A DNA stretch of 64,000 nucleotides from Macrotrachela quadricornifera (GCA_022393335.1 JAJEKB010021311.1:493402-557401); one strand, 5' to 3'; numbered from the stretch's first letter, positions 13,701-24,534 are shown. Notes: generated from the sequence alone by a model not told the origin. Program-made: numbers and translations.

Positions 13701-14594
13701 AAATTGTTCTTGATGTAAATGATCGATTTGGTGATGTAAATCATTAATGAAGAAACCCATTCGAATCATAATATCAGCATCCATTGTTCGAAGAGCTGAA
13801 TTGAGCATGGGAAATAGAAATAATTCGCGTGTATACCACCATATTGGTGTTTCATGATGGTATCTTATGTCAAATTCATCAACGGTTGTCAATTTATGCT
13901 CATCTTTGGCAAATCGTTTACGACAATAATCAATGAATTGTTTGATATGATATTCATCAAATTTGATAGATGATAAAATTTCTGTAAAAATTTGTGTGTA
14001 CATAAATATTGGATCTAATTGATCCAACTTTTGATTAAGTGCGTTGCCAGTTGTCTCTATGACGCTCATGGAAATGGAGTTTTGTTCACATTGTTGAGAG
14101 ACCACCTTGAGTACATCACAAATGGATGAGATTTCTGTAAATACACCCTTTATTTTAGACCAATCTTTGGTCCATTGTTCATGATGTTCTTTGTTACCGC
14201 AAAAAATAAAAATAGAATCCACTTGGGGCATATCGTGAATATGAAGCACAATATGTTTACTAAATGATCTTGATATAATTATACAAATCTTTTCATTATT
14301 ATTATCTTGAAGAAATTGAATACATTGATTGTTATCTGTGAATGTATTGATAGTGTTAACAACACGACGTAGTTGAGTCACTGTATTGCGGAAATCTTCA
14401 TTATTTTCTTCATCAATGTTATTGTCCAACCAAACAAGACGAACATTTCGTACTATTTTATTATCTATCCGTTGACGCATAGTTACACGGTTTGGAACAG
14501 CAGATGCTTTCTCTGCTTTTAGAGTCCCACTAGGTTCATCTGATCTTATTGTTTTTTGTTTGCTCATTGTTTTGATATGAACGATGTTTTTCAA
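10764..14594 (-). CDS. Receiver-like + R-S-E ADP-ribosyltransferase + 18 TPR protein (left copy)
   Basis: A single open frame of 1276 residues with no intron. Residues about 50-165 form an alternating alpha/beta region (VRLVWLDNN, ICIIIS, SIFIFCG) like a receiver or other Rossmann-type fold; this is rotifer-style and otherwise unnamed. Residues about 245-420 match mono-ADP-ribosyltransferases (NAD arginine ADP-ribosyltransferase type): the Arg in YRGQ (about 311), FLSTS (about 336-340) and an EDE motif (about 389-391). All three parts of the R-S-ExE catalytic triad are present, so the transferase is predicted active. From about residue 518 there are 18 tandem 42-residue TPRs of kinesin-light-chain type, consensus YNNIGxVY..MGDYSKALSYYEKALEI. 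These probably form a partner-binding superhelix. There is no signal peptide, so it is probably cytoplasmic. An alternative start is Met10. The frame ends at a premature TAG inside repeat 19. Confidence 0.88.
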   Translation of the reverse strand: MKNIVHIKTMSKQKTIRSDEPSGTLKAEKASAVPNRVTMRQRIDNKIVRNVRLVWLDNNIDEENNEDFRNTVTQLRRVVNTINTFTDNNQCIQFLQDNNNEKICIIISRSFSKHIVLHIHDMPQVDSIFIFCGNKEHHEQWTKDWSKIKGVFTEISSICDVLKVVSQQCEQNSISMSVIETTGNALNQKLDQLDPIFMYTQIFTEILSSIKFDEYHIKQFIDYCRKRFAKDEHKLTTVDEFDIRYHHETPIWWYTRELFLFPMLNSALRTMDADIMIRMGFFINDLHHQIDHLHQEQFQNHHNNATFIVYRGQGLSKADFDQMENNKGGLLCFNSFLSTSKDLDISRMFADSNQTNTDLVGILFIMIIDPSISSTPFASIRDVSHFKEEDEVLFSMQTVFRIHDVQPIDGNTRLFQVTLPLTSDNDKDLRILTECIREETEGSTGWHRLGILLRKIGQPKKAQEIYEVLLRRTTDKRERGNIYKELVRIKYQLGEYQDAIAFYKKSLKIYKKSVFQNHRDFAQLYNYIGLVYDSMGDTSKALWYYEKHFATIQQSLPSNHLDLATPYISIGLAYYNMGYYLLALMYYEKALKIQQQSLPLNHPHLATSYSHIGSVYSIMADYSIALSYYEKALKIKQQALPSNHPELAKSYNSLGLVLYTMGNYLKALSYNEKALNIQQQSLPLNHLHLASTYNDIGNVYNKMGDYSKALSYYDKVLEIREQSLPLNHPDLAATYTHIGVAYYKMSDYSKALSYNEKALKIQQQSLPSNRLKLAFTYNNISLVHNSKGDYLKAISYNEKALEIKQQSLPWNHPDFATSYNNIGSVYFTTGHPSKALQYYYKALDIREQSLPWNHPDLAMSYNNIGNVYNKAGDYSKALLYYKKALEIQETSLPSNHPHLALAYHNAGFVYDSMGEYSKALSYYEKSLEIEQQSFPSNHPDLAKLYMSMGLTYYNMIAYSKALSYYEKALEIQQQSLPLHQSHLTTCYNSIGSVYSTMAYYSKALSYYERSLKINQQSFPSNHPDLATSYNNISLVYGSMGDYFKALSYSKEALEIKQRSLPSNHSHLATSYNNIGSLYSTKRHYSKALWYYEKALEIRQQSLPSNHPDLAATYSNIGNVYNKIDTYSKALSYYEKALEIQEQSLPSNHPDLASTYNNIGLLYDSMGDYSKALSYNEKALEIQQQSLPLNHPHLATSYNNIGVVYCTMSRSSKALPYYEKALEIREQSLPSNHPDLAMTYNNIGSVYFTMADCSKALSYYEKALEIRQQSPLSNNLD

Positions 14595-16924
14595 TTTGAG
14601 ATGATCGAAAAATATTAGTGAAACTATGATTTAAACTATCATCTTTTATCCCGCATCCACTCCCTTTCTAGATTTTTCTTTCTTGCTCTCTCTCTCTCTC
14701 TTTTTCTGATTTTGTATATTTTTTTGTTTTATTGTTGTTGTGCAACACCTTTTTCTTCATTAATCATTGAAGATATTGCTATGAAAAACAAGGAAGATAC
14801 ATGAATAATAAACAAACGATAAAAAACACATGGCCAAGTAGAGCTCTTGTTGACAAAGATAAAACGAAGCAGTTCGTCTAAAAATGATTCTTTTTTTTCT
14901 TTGATAGAAAAAGATGCTTTGTCGAGTTTTTTTTGTTCTGATATGTCCAAGTGTATGTCACAGAATCGAAAGCTGGAAGGTTTTCATACTACCACATATA
15001 TCATGAATTGCACAAGTTGACAACATCATACTCTTTAAACAATAATAATTATATTTTGGTCGTCCTTCTTTAACAATGACATAGAAATACTTGTATTCAA
15101 CTATATGAGAGTATTACAACTAGGTTTTTTATTCTTTTGTGTCTACTGAAAGAATGAATATAACTGCTATGCAATGTAACGAAGCAACGAATAACGAGCT
15201 CTGATATGCGTGATTTTCTTCTTTATTAATTGTAAATATTGTGATAGAGTGTAAATCACTGAATTACAATATAATGTCATGTAAAAGATGATTTTTCAAG
15301 AGAGATGTGTTCGTTGTATTGTTGCTGAAACTGATAATTGAAACAATATTGTTCTGTGGCAATAATTATATTATTATCGATCAGATAATATACAAGCAAT
15401 TCATATGGAAGAAAATGCTTTGTTTCCTGCATCCATTGTTATATTCATGTTGTTTGAAATAAAATAATAAAAAAAGAAAATAAAAAAAGAAATTATATTA
15501 AACATAAGTAGCAATATTGTGAAATAAATGCAATTTTATTGATAATGGAAAATTAGAAAAAAACAAGCTAAGAATTAGAAAAAGGATATAATTATCTACA
15601 AATCGTCGGGAAGCAGCAGTGTCAAACTTGAAGATTGAATTCAAGTATTCAACTATTCAAGCTTTCAAATATTCAACAATTCAAAAACATCGAAGCCAAC
15701 GGATGAAGCGTTTAAATGATATACAGTATTATGCCACTTAGACAATAAAATTATTATATAGATCTTATTACTATGTTAATTAGATTGTCATCATTATAAA
15801 TATTGTGTATCTTCGTTGGTATTGGTTAAAAATACTGTTATGTTTGAATCTGCCACGAAATCAAATTCTCCATGAGCTCGTAAATAAAAAATAAGAATGA
15901 ACATCGTGTACATGAATTATTTTCATAGCTCACACGAAATTATGATTGAGTCATCAAACATCAATTCGTATATCGTTTTGTTGTGGTGCGATAATTTCGA
16001 ATTGATCTCATTTGTTCATAAAAAGTTTCCATTTGAGTAGAACCTCTGGAATTTAACGCATTTTCAATAGAAGGAAATTTTTTTCATATGGAAACAGTTA
16101 CAAATTTTTCAGTTTGAATAAGAAAAAGAATGCATTTATTTAAAAAAAATTTCATATAATTTGTATAGTATGTTCTTATTAGGAACATTGTTTCTAACAA
16201 GAATATGCAAGTCATTTTTAAAAGTTTCATAATTCATTTTTTTTAGTTTGGAAAAATCTGAACCTTTAGATTATAACTCCTTAAATGATAAGGAATACTT
16301 TTTGTTTTAGAAGTTTACCGGAATTTTCAAGTTCAGATTAAGAAAAAGTTCATTTATTAAAATTTTTTCCTTCCGTGGGTTTTACATAGACTGTTATTAT
16401 TAAGAACAGTGCTCCTAACAAGAAAAAATCGGATTATTCACAAACTACCGCTAATTACTCTGTAATTTTTAGAAATAATTAAATGATTTGTGCACCATTA
16501 GATGCAGAAAACATTTTTCTATTCAAAAATGTAAAAAATATATCTGTTTATATAAAGATTTCTTAATAAAAAGAGAGGCTATTGACCCCTCTGAAAAATC
16601 TGTTCTTATTAGGGATATTGATTGCGCTTCCTATATTCCTCTTTATTTATCAATACAATCAATTATTCTTTTATTGGAACAGAAAAGAATAATTGACTAA
16701 TTTGATAAATAAATTAATTTTTTTGTTTAATCAGTTTGTTCGATGGCTATTTTCTTTTTAATCCAACACCGAAAAATTTTGCTCTTATTCAAGCATGACA
16801 ATTATCGCAAAGGTCTTTCTCATATAATACATATCATTTGACATGTATTACATTACCTAAACGAAGGAAAAGGATCCTATTCGTGTTCTGAATAAGAACA
16901 GAACTTTTTTGTACGCTCGCGCGT
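14595..16924. other. Duplicated upstream region of left ART-TPR gene and spacer
   Basis: This holds the probable promoter and 5' UTR of the left ART-TPR gene. About 14595-15590 and 15740-15885 are clearly similar to the upstream DNA of the right copy, including a CT dinucleotide run near 14688-14702. A 73-codon ATG frame on the minus strand (14729-14950) lacks its ATG in the right copy and is not called. An ATTCAA-rich simple repeat sits near 15640-15690. From about 15890 to 16924 nothing recognisable is seen. Confidence 0.5.
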
Positions 16925-16995
16925 AACCCAAACAAAAAGCACTTTCTTTTCAAATAATTTCTTTTTTTTTCAAAAAACAAACAAATACAGTCACA

Positions 16996-19409
16996 TTACA
17001 GCTTCTTTTTTACTAAATCCAGGTTGTTTCTGTATAGTAGAAGATGAGGATGATTTGATGATAACAAACGTTGTGCAATCTCCACCGCACGTTTATAATA
17101 TGAATATGATTTTGAGTAGTCACCCAAATTGTCATACACTAAAGCGATGTTGCTGTAGGACATGGCCAAATCAGGATGATTTGAAGGAAGTGATTGTTGT
17201 CGAATCTCCATTGATTTTTCATGAGATAAAAGTGCTTTTGAGTTGTCACCCATGTTGCAATACACATTACCGATGTTGTTGTGTGTTGAGGCGAAATCAG
17301 GATGATTCGAAGGAAGTGATTGTCGTCGAATTTCAAGAGATTTTTCATAATAAGAAAGTGCTTTTGAATAGTCACCCATATTGTCATACACTAAAGCGAT
17401 GTTGCTGTAAGACATAGCCAAATCAGGATGATTTGAAGGAAGTGATTGTTGTCGAATCTCCATTGATTTTTCATGAGATAAAAGTGCTTTTGAGTAGTCA
17501 CCCATGTTGCAAAACACATTACCGATGTTGTTGTGTGTCGAAGCCAAATCAGGATGATTCGAAAGAAGTGATTGCTGTCGAATTTCAAGGGATTTTTCAT
17601 AATAAGAAAGTGCTTTTGAGTAGTCACCCATGTTNNNNNNNNNNTTTCATAATAAGAAAGTGCTTTTGAGTAGTCACCCATGTTGTAATACGCAATACCG
17701 ATGTTGTTGTATGTCGAAGATAAATCCGGATGATTCGAAGGAAGTGATTGTTTTCGAATCTCAATTGATTTTTCATGAGATACAAGTGCTTTTGAGTTGT
17801 CACCCATTTTGCAATACAATAAGCCGATGTTGTTGTAGAGCGGAGCCAAATCATGATGATTTGGAGAAAGACACTTTTTGTAGATTTTAAGTGATTTTTC
17901 ATAGAATACAATCGCTTCTTGATATTCTCCTTGCTGATTTTTGACCCGTAAAAGCTCGTTGTAAATGTTTCCTTCCTCTCTTTCATCAATTGTTTGTTCC
18001 AGAAGAACTTCATAAATTTCTTGAGCCTTCTTGGGTTGACCTATTTTACGTAATAAAACACCCAATCGATACCAACCTGTTGATCCTTTAGTCTCTTCTC
18101 GTATGCGTGCAGTAAGTGCACGAAGATCGTTGTCATTATCACTTGTCAATGTCAAACTCACTTGAAAAAGACGAGCATTGCCATCAATTGGTTGGACATC
18201 ACAAATGCCAAATACTGTGTGCATTGAGAAAAGAACTTCATCTTCTTCTTTAAAATAGCTAATATTCTTGATGGAAGCAAAAGATGTCGATGATATTGAT
18301 GGATCGATCATCATGACGAACAAAATTCCTACCATGTCGGTATTGGTCTGATTGCTCTCAGCGAACATTCGAGATACATCTCGATCTTTACTAGTGGATA
18401 AGAAATTGTTAAAACATAGAAGACCACCTTTATTATTCTTCACTTGGTCAAAATCTATTTTGGATAACCCTTGACCACGATAAACAATAAATGGTGCGTT
18501 ATTGTGTTGATTACAAAATTGTTCTTGATGTAATTGATCGATTTGGTGATGTAAATCATTAATGAAAAAGCCCATTTGTATCATAATATCACCATCCATT
18601 TTTCGAAGGGCACGATTAAGCATAGGAAATAGAAATGATTCACATGTATACCACCATATTGGTGTTTCATGATGGTATTTGGCTTCCAGTTCACCAACGG
18701 TTCCCAGTTTATTTTCATCTTTGGCGAATTGTTCACGACAATAACCAATGAATTGTTTTATGTGATCTCCATTAAATTTGATAGATGATAAAATTTCTTT
18801 AAAAATCTTTGTGTACATAATTATTGGATCTAATTGATTTAACTTTTCATTAAGTGCGTTGCCAGTGGTCGCTATGACACTCATGGAAATGGAGTTTTGC
18901 TTACATTGTTGAGCTGCTACCTTGAGTACATCACAAATGGATGAAATTTCTGTAAATACACCCTTTATTTTAGACCATTCTTTGGTCCATTGTTCATGAT
19001 ATTCTTTGTTACCGCAAAAAATAAAAATAGAATCTACTTGCGACATATCGTGAATATGAGGCACAATATGTTTACCAAGTGATCCTGATATAATTATACA
19101 AACCGTTTCATTATTATTATCTTGAAGAAATTGAATACATTGATTGTTATCTGTAAATGTATTGATAGTGTTAACAACACGATGCAGTTGAGTCACTGTA
19201 TTACGGAAATCTTCATTATTTTCTTCATCAATGTTATTGTCCAACCAAACAAGACGGACTTTTTGTACTATTTTATTATCTATCCGTCGACATACAGTTG
19301 CACGCTTTGGAATAGTAGATGCTTCCTCTGCTTTTTCAGTCCCACTAGGTTGATTTGTTCTTATTGTTTTTTGTTTGCTCATTGTTTTGATATGAACGAT
19401 GTTTTTCAA
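16996..19409 (-). CDS. Receiver-like + R-S-E ADP-ribosyltransferase + TPR protein (right copy, crossed by assembly gap)
   Basis: Paralogue of the left copy with the same start and order: an alpha/beta receiver-like region (about 50-165), an ART domain with YRGQ, FLSTS and EDE, then TPRs. It has only six 42-residue repeats plus the cap ending RNNLDLVKKKL, against 21 repeat units in the left locus. Ten Ns at 17635-17644 shift the frame, but both sides of the gap carry an identical 40-bp end. If that overlap is counted once the frame is continuous, giving 787 residues. Repeats 3-6 alternate in pairs (an 84-residue, 252-bp higher-order unit), so the array has grown or been homogenised recently. 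The role is presumed to be arginine ADP-ribosylation of a TPR-bound partner, by family analogy. Stop TAA at 16996-16998. Confidence 0.85.
17635..17644. other. Assembly gap of 10 N, probably false
   Basis: Ten Ns inside the TPR array. The 40 bases on the left (17595-17634) are identical to the 40 bases on the right (17645-17684). This is what two overlapping contig ends look like when they were scaffolded instead of merged. Removing the Ns and one copy (50 bp) restores both the frame and the 42-residue repeat register. Confidence 0.85.
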
Positions 19410-20297
19410 TTTGAGATGATCGAAAAATATTAGTGAAACTATGATTTAAACTATCATTTTTTGTAGGGCATCTACGCCCTTTCTAGATTTTGCTTTCTTA
19501 CTCTCCCTCTCTCTCTTTTTCTGATTTTGTATATTTTTTATTATTATCGTTGAATGCCACTTTTTTTTCTTTGACTATTGAAGATGTTGTTATGAAAAAC
19601 AAGAAAGATGTATGAATAATCAACGAAGAATGAAAAAGAAATGGCCAAGTAGAGCTTTTGTTGACAAAGAAAAAAGAAACAGTTCGTCTAAAAATGATTC
19701 TTTTTCTTTTTCTTTGGCAGAGAAAGATGTTTTAACGAGTCTTTTTTGTTCTACTATAATCTAAGTGTATATCACAGAAGCGAAAGTTGGAAGTTTTTCA
19801 TACTACCGCATACATCATGAATTGCATAAGTTGACAACATCCTTCTCTTTAAATAGTAATAATTATATTTTGGTCGTCCTTCATTCACAATGACATAGAA
19901 ATACTTGTATTCAACGATATGAGAGTTTTACAACTAGGTTTTTTATTCTTTTGTGTCTGCTGAAAGAATGAATATAACTGCTATGCAATGTAACGAAGCA
20001 ACGAATAAAAAGCTCTGATATGCGTGATTTTCTTCTTTATTAATCGTAAATATTGTGATAGAGTGTGAATCATTGAATTAGAATATAATGTCATGTAAAA
20101 GATGATTTTTCAAGAGAGATGTGTTCGTTGTATTGTTGCTGAAACTGATAATTGAAATAATATTGTTCTCTCTCAATAATTATATTATTATCGATCAGAT
20201 AATATACAAGCAATTCATATGGAAGAAAATGCTTTCTTTCCTGCATCCATTATTCTGTTCATGTTGATCAAAATAAAATAATAAAAAAAGGAAAATA
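19410..20297. other. Upstream region of right ART-TPR copy
   Basis: Likely promoter and 5' UTR, similar along its length to 14595-15480 upstream of the left copy. No conserved open frame is present between the two copies. The transposon TA target site is at 20296-20297. Confidence 0.5.
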
Positions 20298-21275
20298 ACG
20301 GGTGGGCCATAAAGAATTACCCTGTCAGTATTTTGCATTTTTCTCATCTATAATTCAGGTTAGAAAAAATATTTTTTTTACAGAAAGATTCCTCGTGAAA
20401 TTCTCTACAAAAGTAGATGTTCTTGTTATTTTAAATAATTTCCATTATTTTGAGACATGCGATACACTCGGTTGGTCCAAGAATTGCAACTTTCAAACAC
20501 AACATTTTTTAGAACTTATTTCTTCTATTGTTGTTCCTTTGAATATTACTGTGTTTAAGAAAACAAAATATACCACAAGGTGCAGCGTGAGATGCTCTAC
20601 AAACTACAAAGTAAAGTTTATTTTAATAGTGTATTTTTTGTTTTCAAAAATAGAAAGACTTTGTGAGACCAGTCTTTTGTCGTTATGAAAACCTGGTCGC
20701 ACAGAATTTGGGGCCTCTTTGACCATAAAACGTACAGAAATAAAATAAACTATTCTTTGTGAACTGTAGTCCTTTTCATGCTGAATCTTATGGTGTACTT
20801 TGTTTTTTTTTAGAGACTCCTATTAGTTGATTAAAAGATAAAATAAGAAAATAGAATTCTGGTTCGTGTAAAAGAATTATTTTCTCATAGTAGCAAAATT
20901 TGAACACATAAAAGTTTTGTTTTACTTGAAGACAAAAGGTATACTATTAAAATAAACTTTACTTTGTAGTTTGTAGAGCATCTCACGCTGCACCTTGTGG
21001 TATATTTTGTTTTCTTAAACACAGTAATATTCAAAGGAACAACAATAGAAGAAATAAGTTCTAAAAAATGTTGTGTTTGAAAGTTGCAATTCTTGGACCA
21101 ACCGAGTGTATCGCATGTCTCAAAATAATGGAAATTATTTAAAATAACAAGAACATCTACTTTTGTAGAGAATTTCACGAGGAATCTTTCTGTAAAAAAA
21201 ATATTTTTTCTAACCTGAATTATAGATGAGAAAAATGCAAAATACTGACAGGGTAATTCTTTATGGTCCACCCGT
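20298..21275. mobile_element. Tc1/mariner-like non-autonomous palindromic element with TA target duplication
   Basis: The element starts ACGGGTGG and ends CCACCCGT. It is flanked by TA at 20296-20297 and 21276-21277, the target duplication of Tc1/mariner transposons. Its arms of about 340 bp (20298-20635 and 20938-21275) are nearly identical inverted copies. This is why both strands show the same 110-residue open frame, which has no transposase motifs and is not a gene. The spacer of about 300 bp has no transposase either, so the element must move in trans. The left duplication copy has an uninterrupted A-rich tract at the same place, confirming a clean insertion after the duplication. Confidence 0.85.
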
Positions 21276-21277
21276 TA

Positions 21278-22179
21278 AAAAATGAAATTATATTAAACAT
21301 AAGTAACAATATTGTGAAATAAATGCAATTTTATTGAAAATGTAAAATTAAAAAAATAAACTGAGAATTAGAAAAAGCATATAATTATCTATAAATCGTT
21401 GGAAAGACTTGAGACTGCATAATTAATATTGTAAGTATATATAACATTTTTCTGCTACATAGAAGATGTTAAAGACTTAATCTTTAATATTTTATTTTGA
21501 AAATCTTTCCTATCAAGTAATGATAATAGTAATTGTCAAAACGGACAAGATATCAATTCAATTTTGACAGATAGAGATGATTTTCTAAAATATAATCGAA
21601 ATTGACAGTTAATTTTAAATTAAATTAACTGCGATTATTCTTATGTTCTATTAGTCTAAACATATGAACTTAGTTCTTTGTATTTATTTTTAAAACAGCG
21701 GTTTATTCTGTCATATTAAAACTTTTGAAAAATTTTGCATCGATTCTTATTGGTAATTAAAAATCATAATCATCAAACGCAACTGATGAAAATTCTCATT
21801 TTTATCGATGCAAATGGAAAACATCGATTTTTATGTTGGTTTCATCATAAAATTGTCATTTTTCTCGTATTTTGCACATGAAGATATTACTTTTTGTCAT
21901 ATTTTGATTAGATGGAATGCCACTGATAAATGTCATGTACTGCGTGATGTTGATGGTATTTTAATGATATTAATTGCATGATTTTCATGTAAAAGTCATC
22001 ATTCTCAGCAATGTAACTTTTGGAAACATGATATGCCGTTCGAAAAACATCAGAGATTATGTCGCTTTCATCATCTAAAATCGCGTGTTTTTTAATTTTC
22101 GTCATCATTTTTCTTTGAGAAAGATTTCATGAAAATGATATAAATTACATCATGCCTTGTCATATTTTGATTACATGGG
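21278..22179. other. AT-rich DNA left of the large palindrome
   Basis: The first 130 bp match the left duplication copy; from about 21410 the sequence is unique to this copy. A direct repeat containing GTCATATTTTGATTA occurs at about 21896 and 22158. The 66-codon minus-strand frame here has no recognisable motif and is not called. Confidence 0.4.
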
Positions 22180-22513
22180 TAATCATCGATTTTCGAATAT
22201 AATTACTTTCGCTCATTTGAATAAAAAATCGACGCTGTTATTTCATGGGCTAGAGACATCGACACACATAGAAACAGTCATTCATAATTCGAACTGCTCC
22301 ATGCATTATTGATATACCTCCCTCATGAAAATCTGAACTTTGCAGCTCTAGTCACCATTTCTTTAGTCCATGAGTCGACACGCCTCATAGACAAGGAGGA
22401 ACTCTTACAGCACTTTTAAATACCTTTTTATAAAGTGAAGCTCGATTTTGAAATGGTGACCGAATATGACTCTAATTTTACTTAAAATGCTTGTCTACGC
22501 GAAGTATTTCTAC

Positions 22514-22879
22514 CTAACGTATGCTTTTGTGCACTAGGTATATGAGTCGATACCCATGAAGTAGTCGATACTCGTAGGGCTGAAACTTCTTGTTTCGCCC
22601 TGACATTTTTGTAACAACACAACCATCTACCTCTGATGGATTCACTTCCAAACGAGTTACTACCTCAACATGATGTTGAGGTTCATCCATTTGAAAGCTC
22701 TCCATATCTGCTTCAACATGCGCATTCTTATACACAATCTTGTAGCGGGTTGAATAGATGTGTTGTTCCGAATCTTTTATACTGCAAAATACAACAATAA
22801 AATAATTCTATTGTAGAGGCATTACTTTCATAAGAACGCACCCGTGCTTGCTGTGATGAGATTGCTTCTTAGACGTCAT
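22514..22879 (-). CDS. Hypothetical two-exon frame in left palindrome arm (101 aa)
   Basis: Exon 1 (22842-22879) and exon 2 (22514-22781) join across a 60-bp intron (GT at 22840-22841, TTTTGCAG acceptor). The predicted protein is 101 residues, hydrophilic and His/Glu-rich, and matches no family I know. It ends at TAG where the mirror copy reads GAG, so it is 12 residues shorter. Between arms I count about 18 amino-acid changes against only 4 silent ones over 101 codons, so there is no sign of purifying selection. It may be a decaying gene or a chance frame carried by the palindrome. Confidence 0.35.
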
Positions 22880-23143
22880 ACTAGATTTTTATAGCTAATG
22901 GAGTATTATATGTTCATTTTTATAGTCAAATGTTAGACGCCTACCTTTTTCTTTTCTCCAATGTTAGTAATGTATTGTAATTGAAACCAAACACTCGAAA
23001 TAAAACACGTCTTCAGATATTTTCAACCAATAGCGTAAACTGCACCTCATCTTGGTCGATTTTTTTCTTGCGTTCTTTAACAAAAACATTTTCTTGTCAG
23101 AGTTGTTCACAATAAAAGTGGGAAAATTTCGAAGTGCGTAAAA

Positions 23144-23510
23144 TAGGCATGCATCGAACCCAAACGTTGGGGTTCGGGTTCGGTGCTGAGTTCAGTCATT
23201 TTTGAGTTACTTTATAAAATAGATAATGGTAAGCCAAAAGAAATGATTTCATGGTTGGTTATGAAAGGCCTACAAACAATGAAGACAATAATCCAAAAAC
23301 TAAAGACCCATGGTCCTCCTAGAAAAAATTCTACAATGTTCAAAAATACCCGAACCCTCATTCAAACCTGACCGAACCGTTCGGTGCTTCACATAATCTT
23401 TTATATGCTTCAAAACCTCTAAGACAGCTACATAAATACGTAACACTATCTAAATCAGTTGGATAGCATCCGAACCCGAACGGTCTACGTTCGGGTTCGA
23501 TGCATGCCTA
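23144..23510. mobile_element. hAT-type MITE with exact 8-bp target duplication
   Basis: The 367-bp element has 18-bp terminal inverted repeats, starting TAGGCATGCATCGAACCC and ending with the exact mirror. It is flanked by GCGTAAAA at 23136-23143 and 23511-23518, an 8-bp target duplication as made by hAT transposases. The empty site, a single GCGTAAAA mirror, is present in the opposite palindrome arm near 24272-24280. Subterminal GGGTTCGG/CCGAACCC motifs repeat several times. A 62-codon frame inside (23183-23371) has a weak resemblance to a degraded BED zinc finger (KIDNGKPK ... LKTHGP), suggesting derivation from the 5' end of an autonomous hAT. Confidence 0.88.
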
Positions 23511-24534
23511 GCGTAAAAGAAGTTGTTCAGACAATTCCAACGAGAGAAAGAGACCTGTCCGGCTTTCGTGAATTCAGAAGTCTTGCTCATATCTGATTTC
23601 AAAAACCAATTGATATTAGCTAATGTCAAGAAAGAATACGGAAGATGTCAAGAATGGCGAGGATGTTAGGGACATCAAGAATGCATAGGATGCTAAGTAT
23701 ACTATGGATGCAAAGGAAGACAAGGATACCCAGAATGCCGTGTTCATGACGTATGTTACTAATTACATTAATGCTACTACTGATATTCCCGTCTCATAAT
23801 CTTAAATGTAGGACAGATGCATAGATCTACAGACAGGTAGAGAGATGAATAGATGGATAGATAGAGACGTCGCGTATTTATGACTTAACGCCGAGTTAGC
23901 AGATGTATGTGTACGTGCTTCTCAGTTACTCTTGATTGGGAGACGTGTTTAGGTATATGTACTCTCATCCTCGTGTGAGACAAGTGTCTGTACGCGTATC
24001 TCTTCACTCACCCTCTTTGTTGTCCTTGGAACCGATGACCTCTGGTATGCTTGATTTCATCGTCATTCTTGGGATGTTTGATTTCCCTGGTACTCTTGAG
24101 ATCCTTGATATCCTTCGGATCCTTGACTTTCCCAGCATCTTTGACATTCTTGGATTCTTGACATTAGCTCATATCAATTGGTTGTTGAAACCAGATATGA
24201 GAAAAGCTTCTGAATTCATGAAAGTCGGACAGGTCTTTTTCTCTCACAGGAATTGTGTGAACAACTTTTTTTACGCACTTCGAAATTTTCTCACTATTTT
24301 ATTGTGAACAACTCTGACAAAAATATGTTTTTGTAAAAGAACGCATGGAAAAAATCTACCAAGATGAGATGGAGTTTACGCTATTGGTTGAAAATATCTG
24401 AAGACGTGTTTTATTTCGAGTGTTTGGTTTCAATTACAATACATTACCAACATCAAAGAAAAGAAGAAGGCAGGCGTCTAACATTTGACTATAAAAAGGA
24501 AGATATAACACTCCATAAGCTATAAAAATCGAGT

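Larger units (their letters stand above)
10240..15885. repeat. Segmental duplication, left copy
   Basis: The ART-TPR gene and its flanks are repeated at 16925-25545 in the same orientation. Similarity starts shortly after the gene's 3' end, where both copies have a related CCCAAACAAAAA stretch. It continues through the gene and its upstream CT-rich DNA to a shared CAAATTC segment near 15865. The left copy lacks both large insertions present in the right copy, so it shows the pre-insertion state. Boundaries are approximate. Confidence 0.75.

Noticed and set aside
14729..14950. 73-residue ATG frame upstream of the left ART-TPR gene
   Set aside because: The ATG and the frame are not kept in the homologous upstream DNA of the right copy, so it is more likely 5' UTR or spacer.
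20302..21271. Two near-identical 128-residue frames in opposite orientation
   Set aside because: They are the two arms of the TA-flanked palindromic element read outward; no transposase or other motif, and they start at the element ends.
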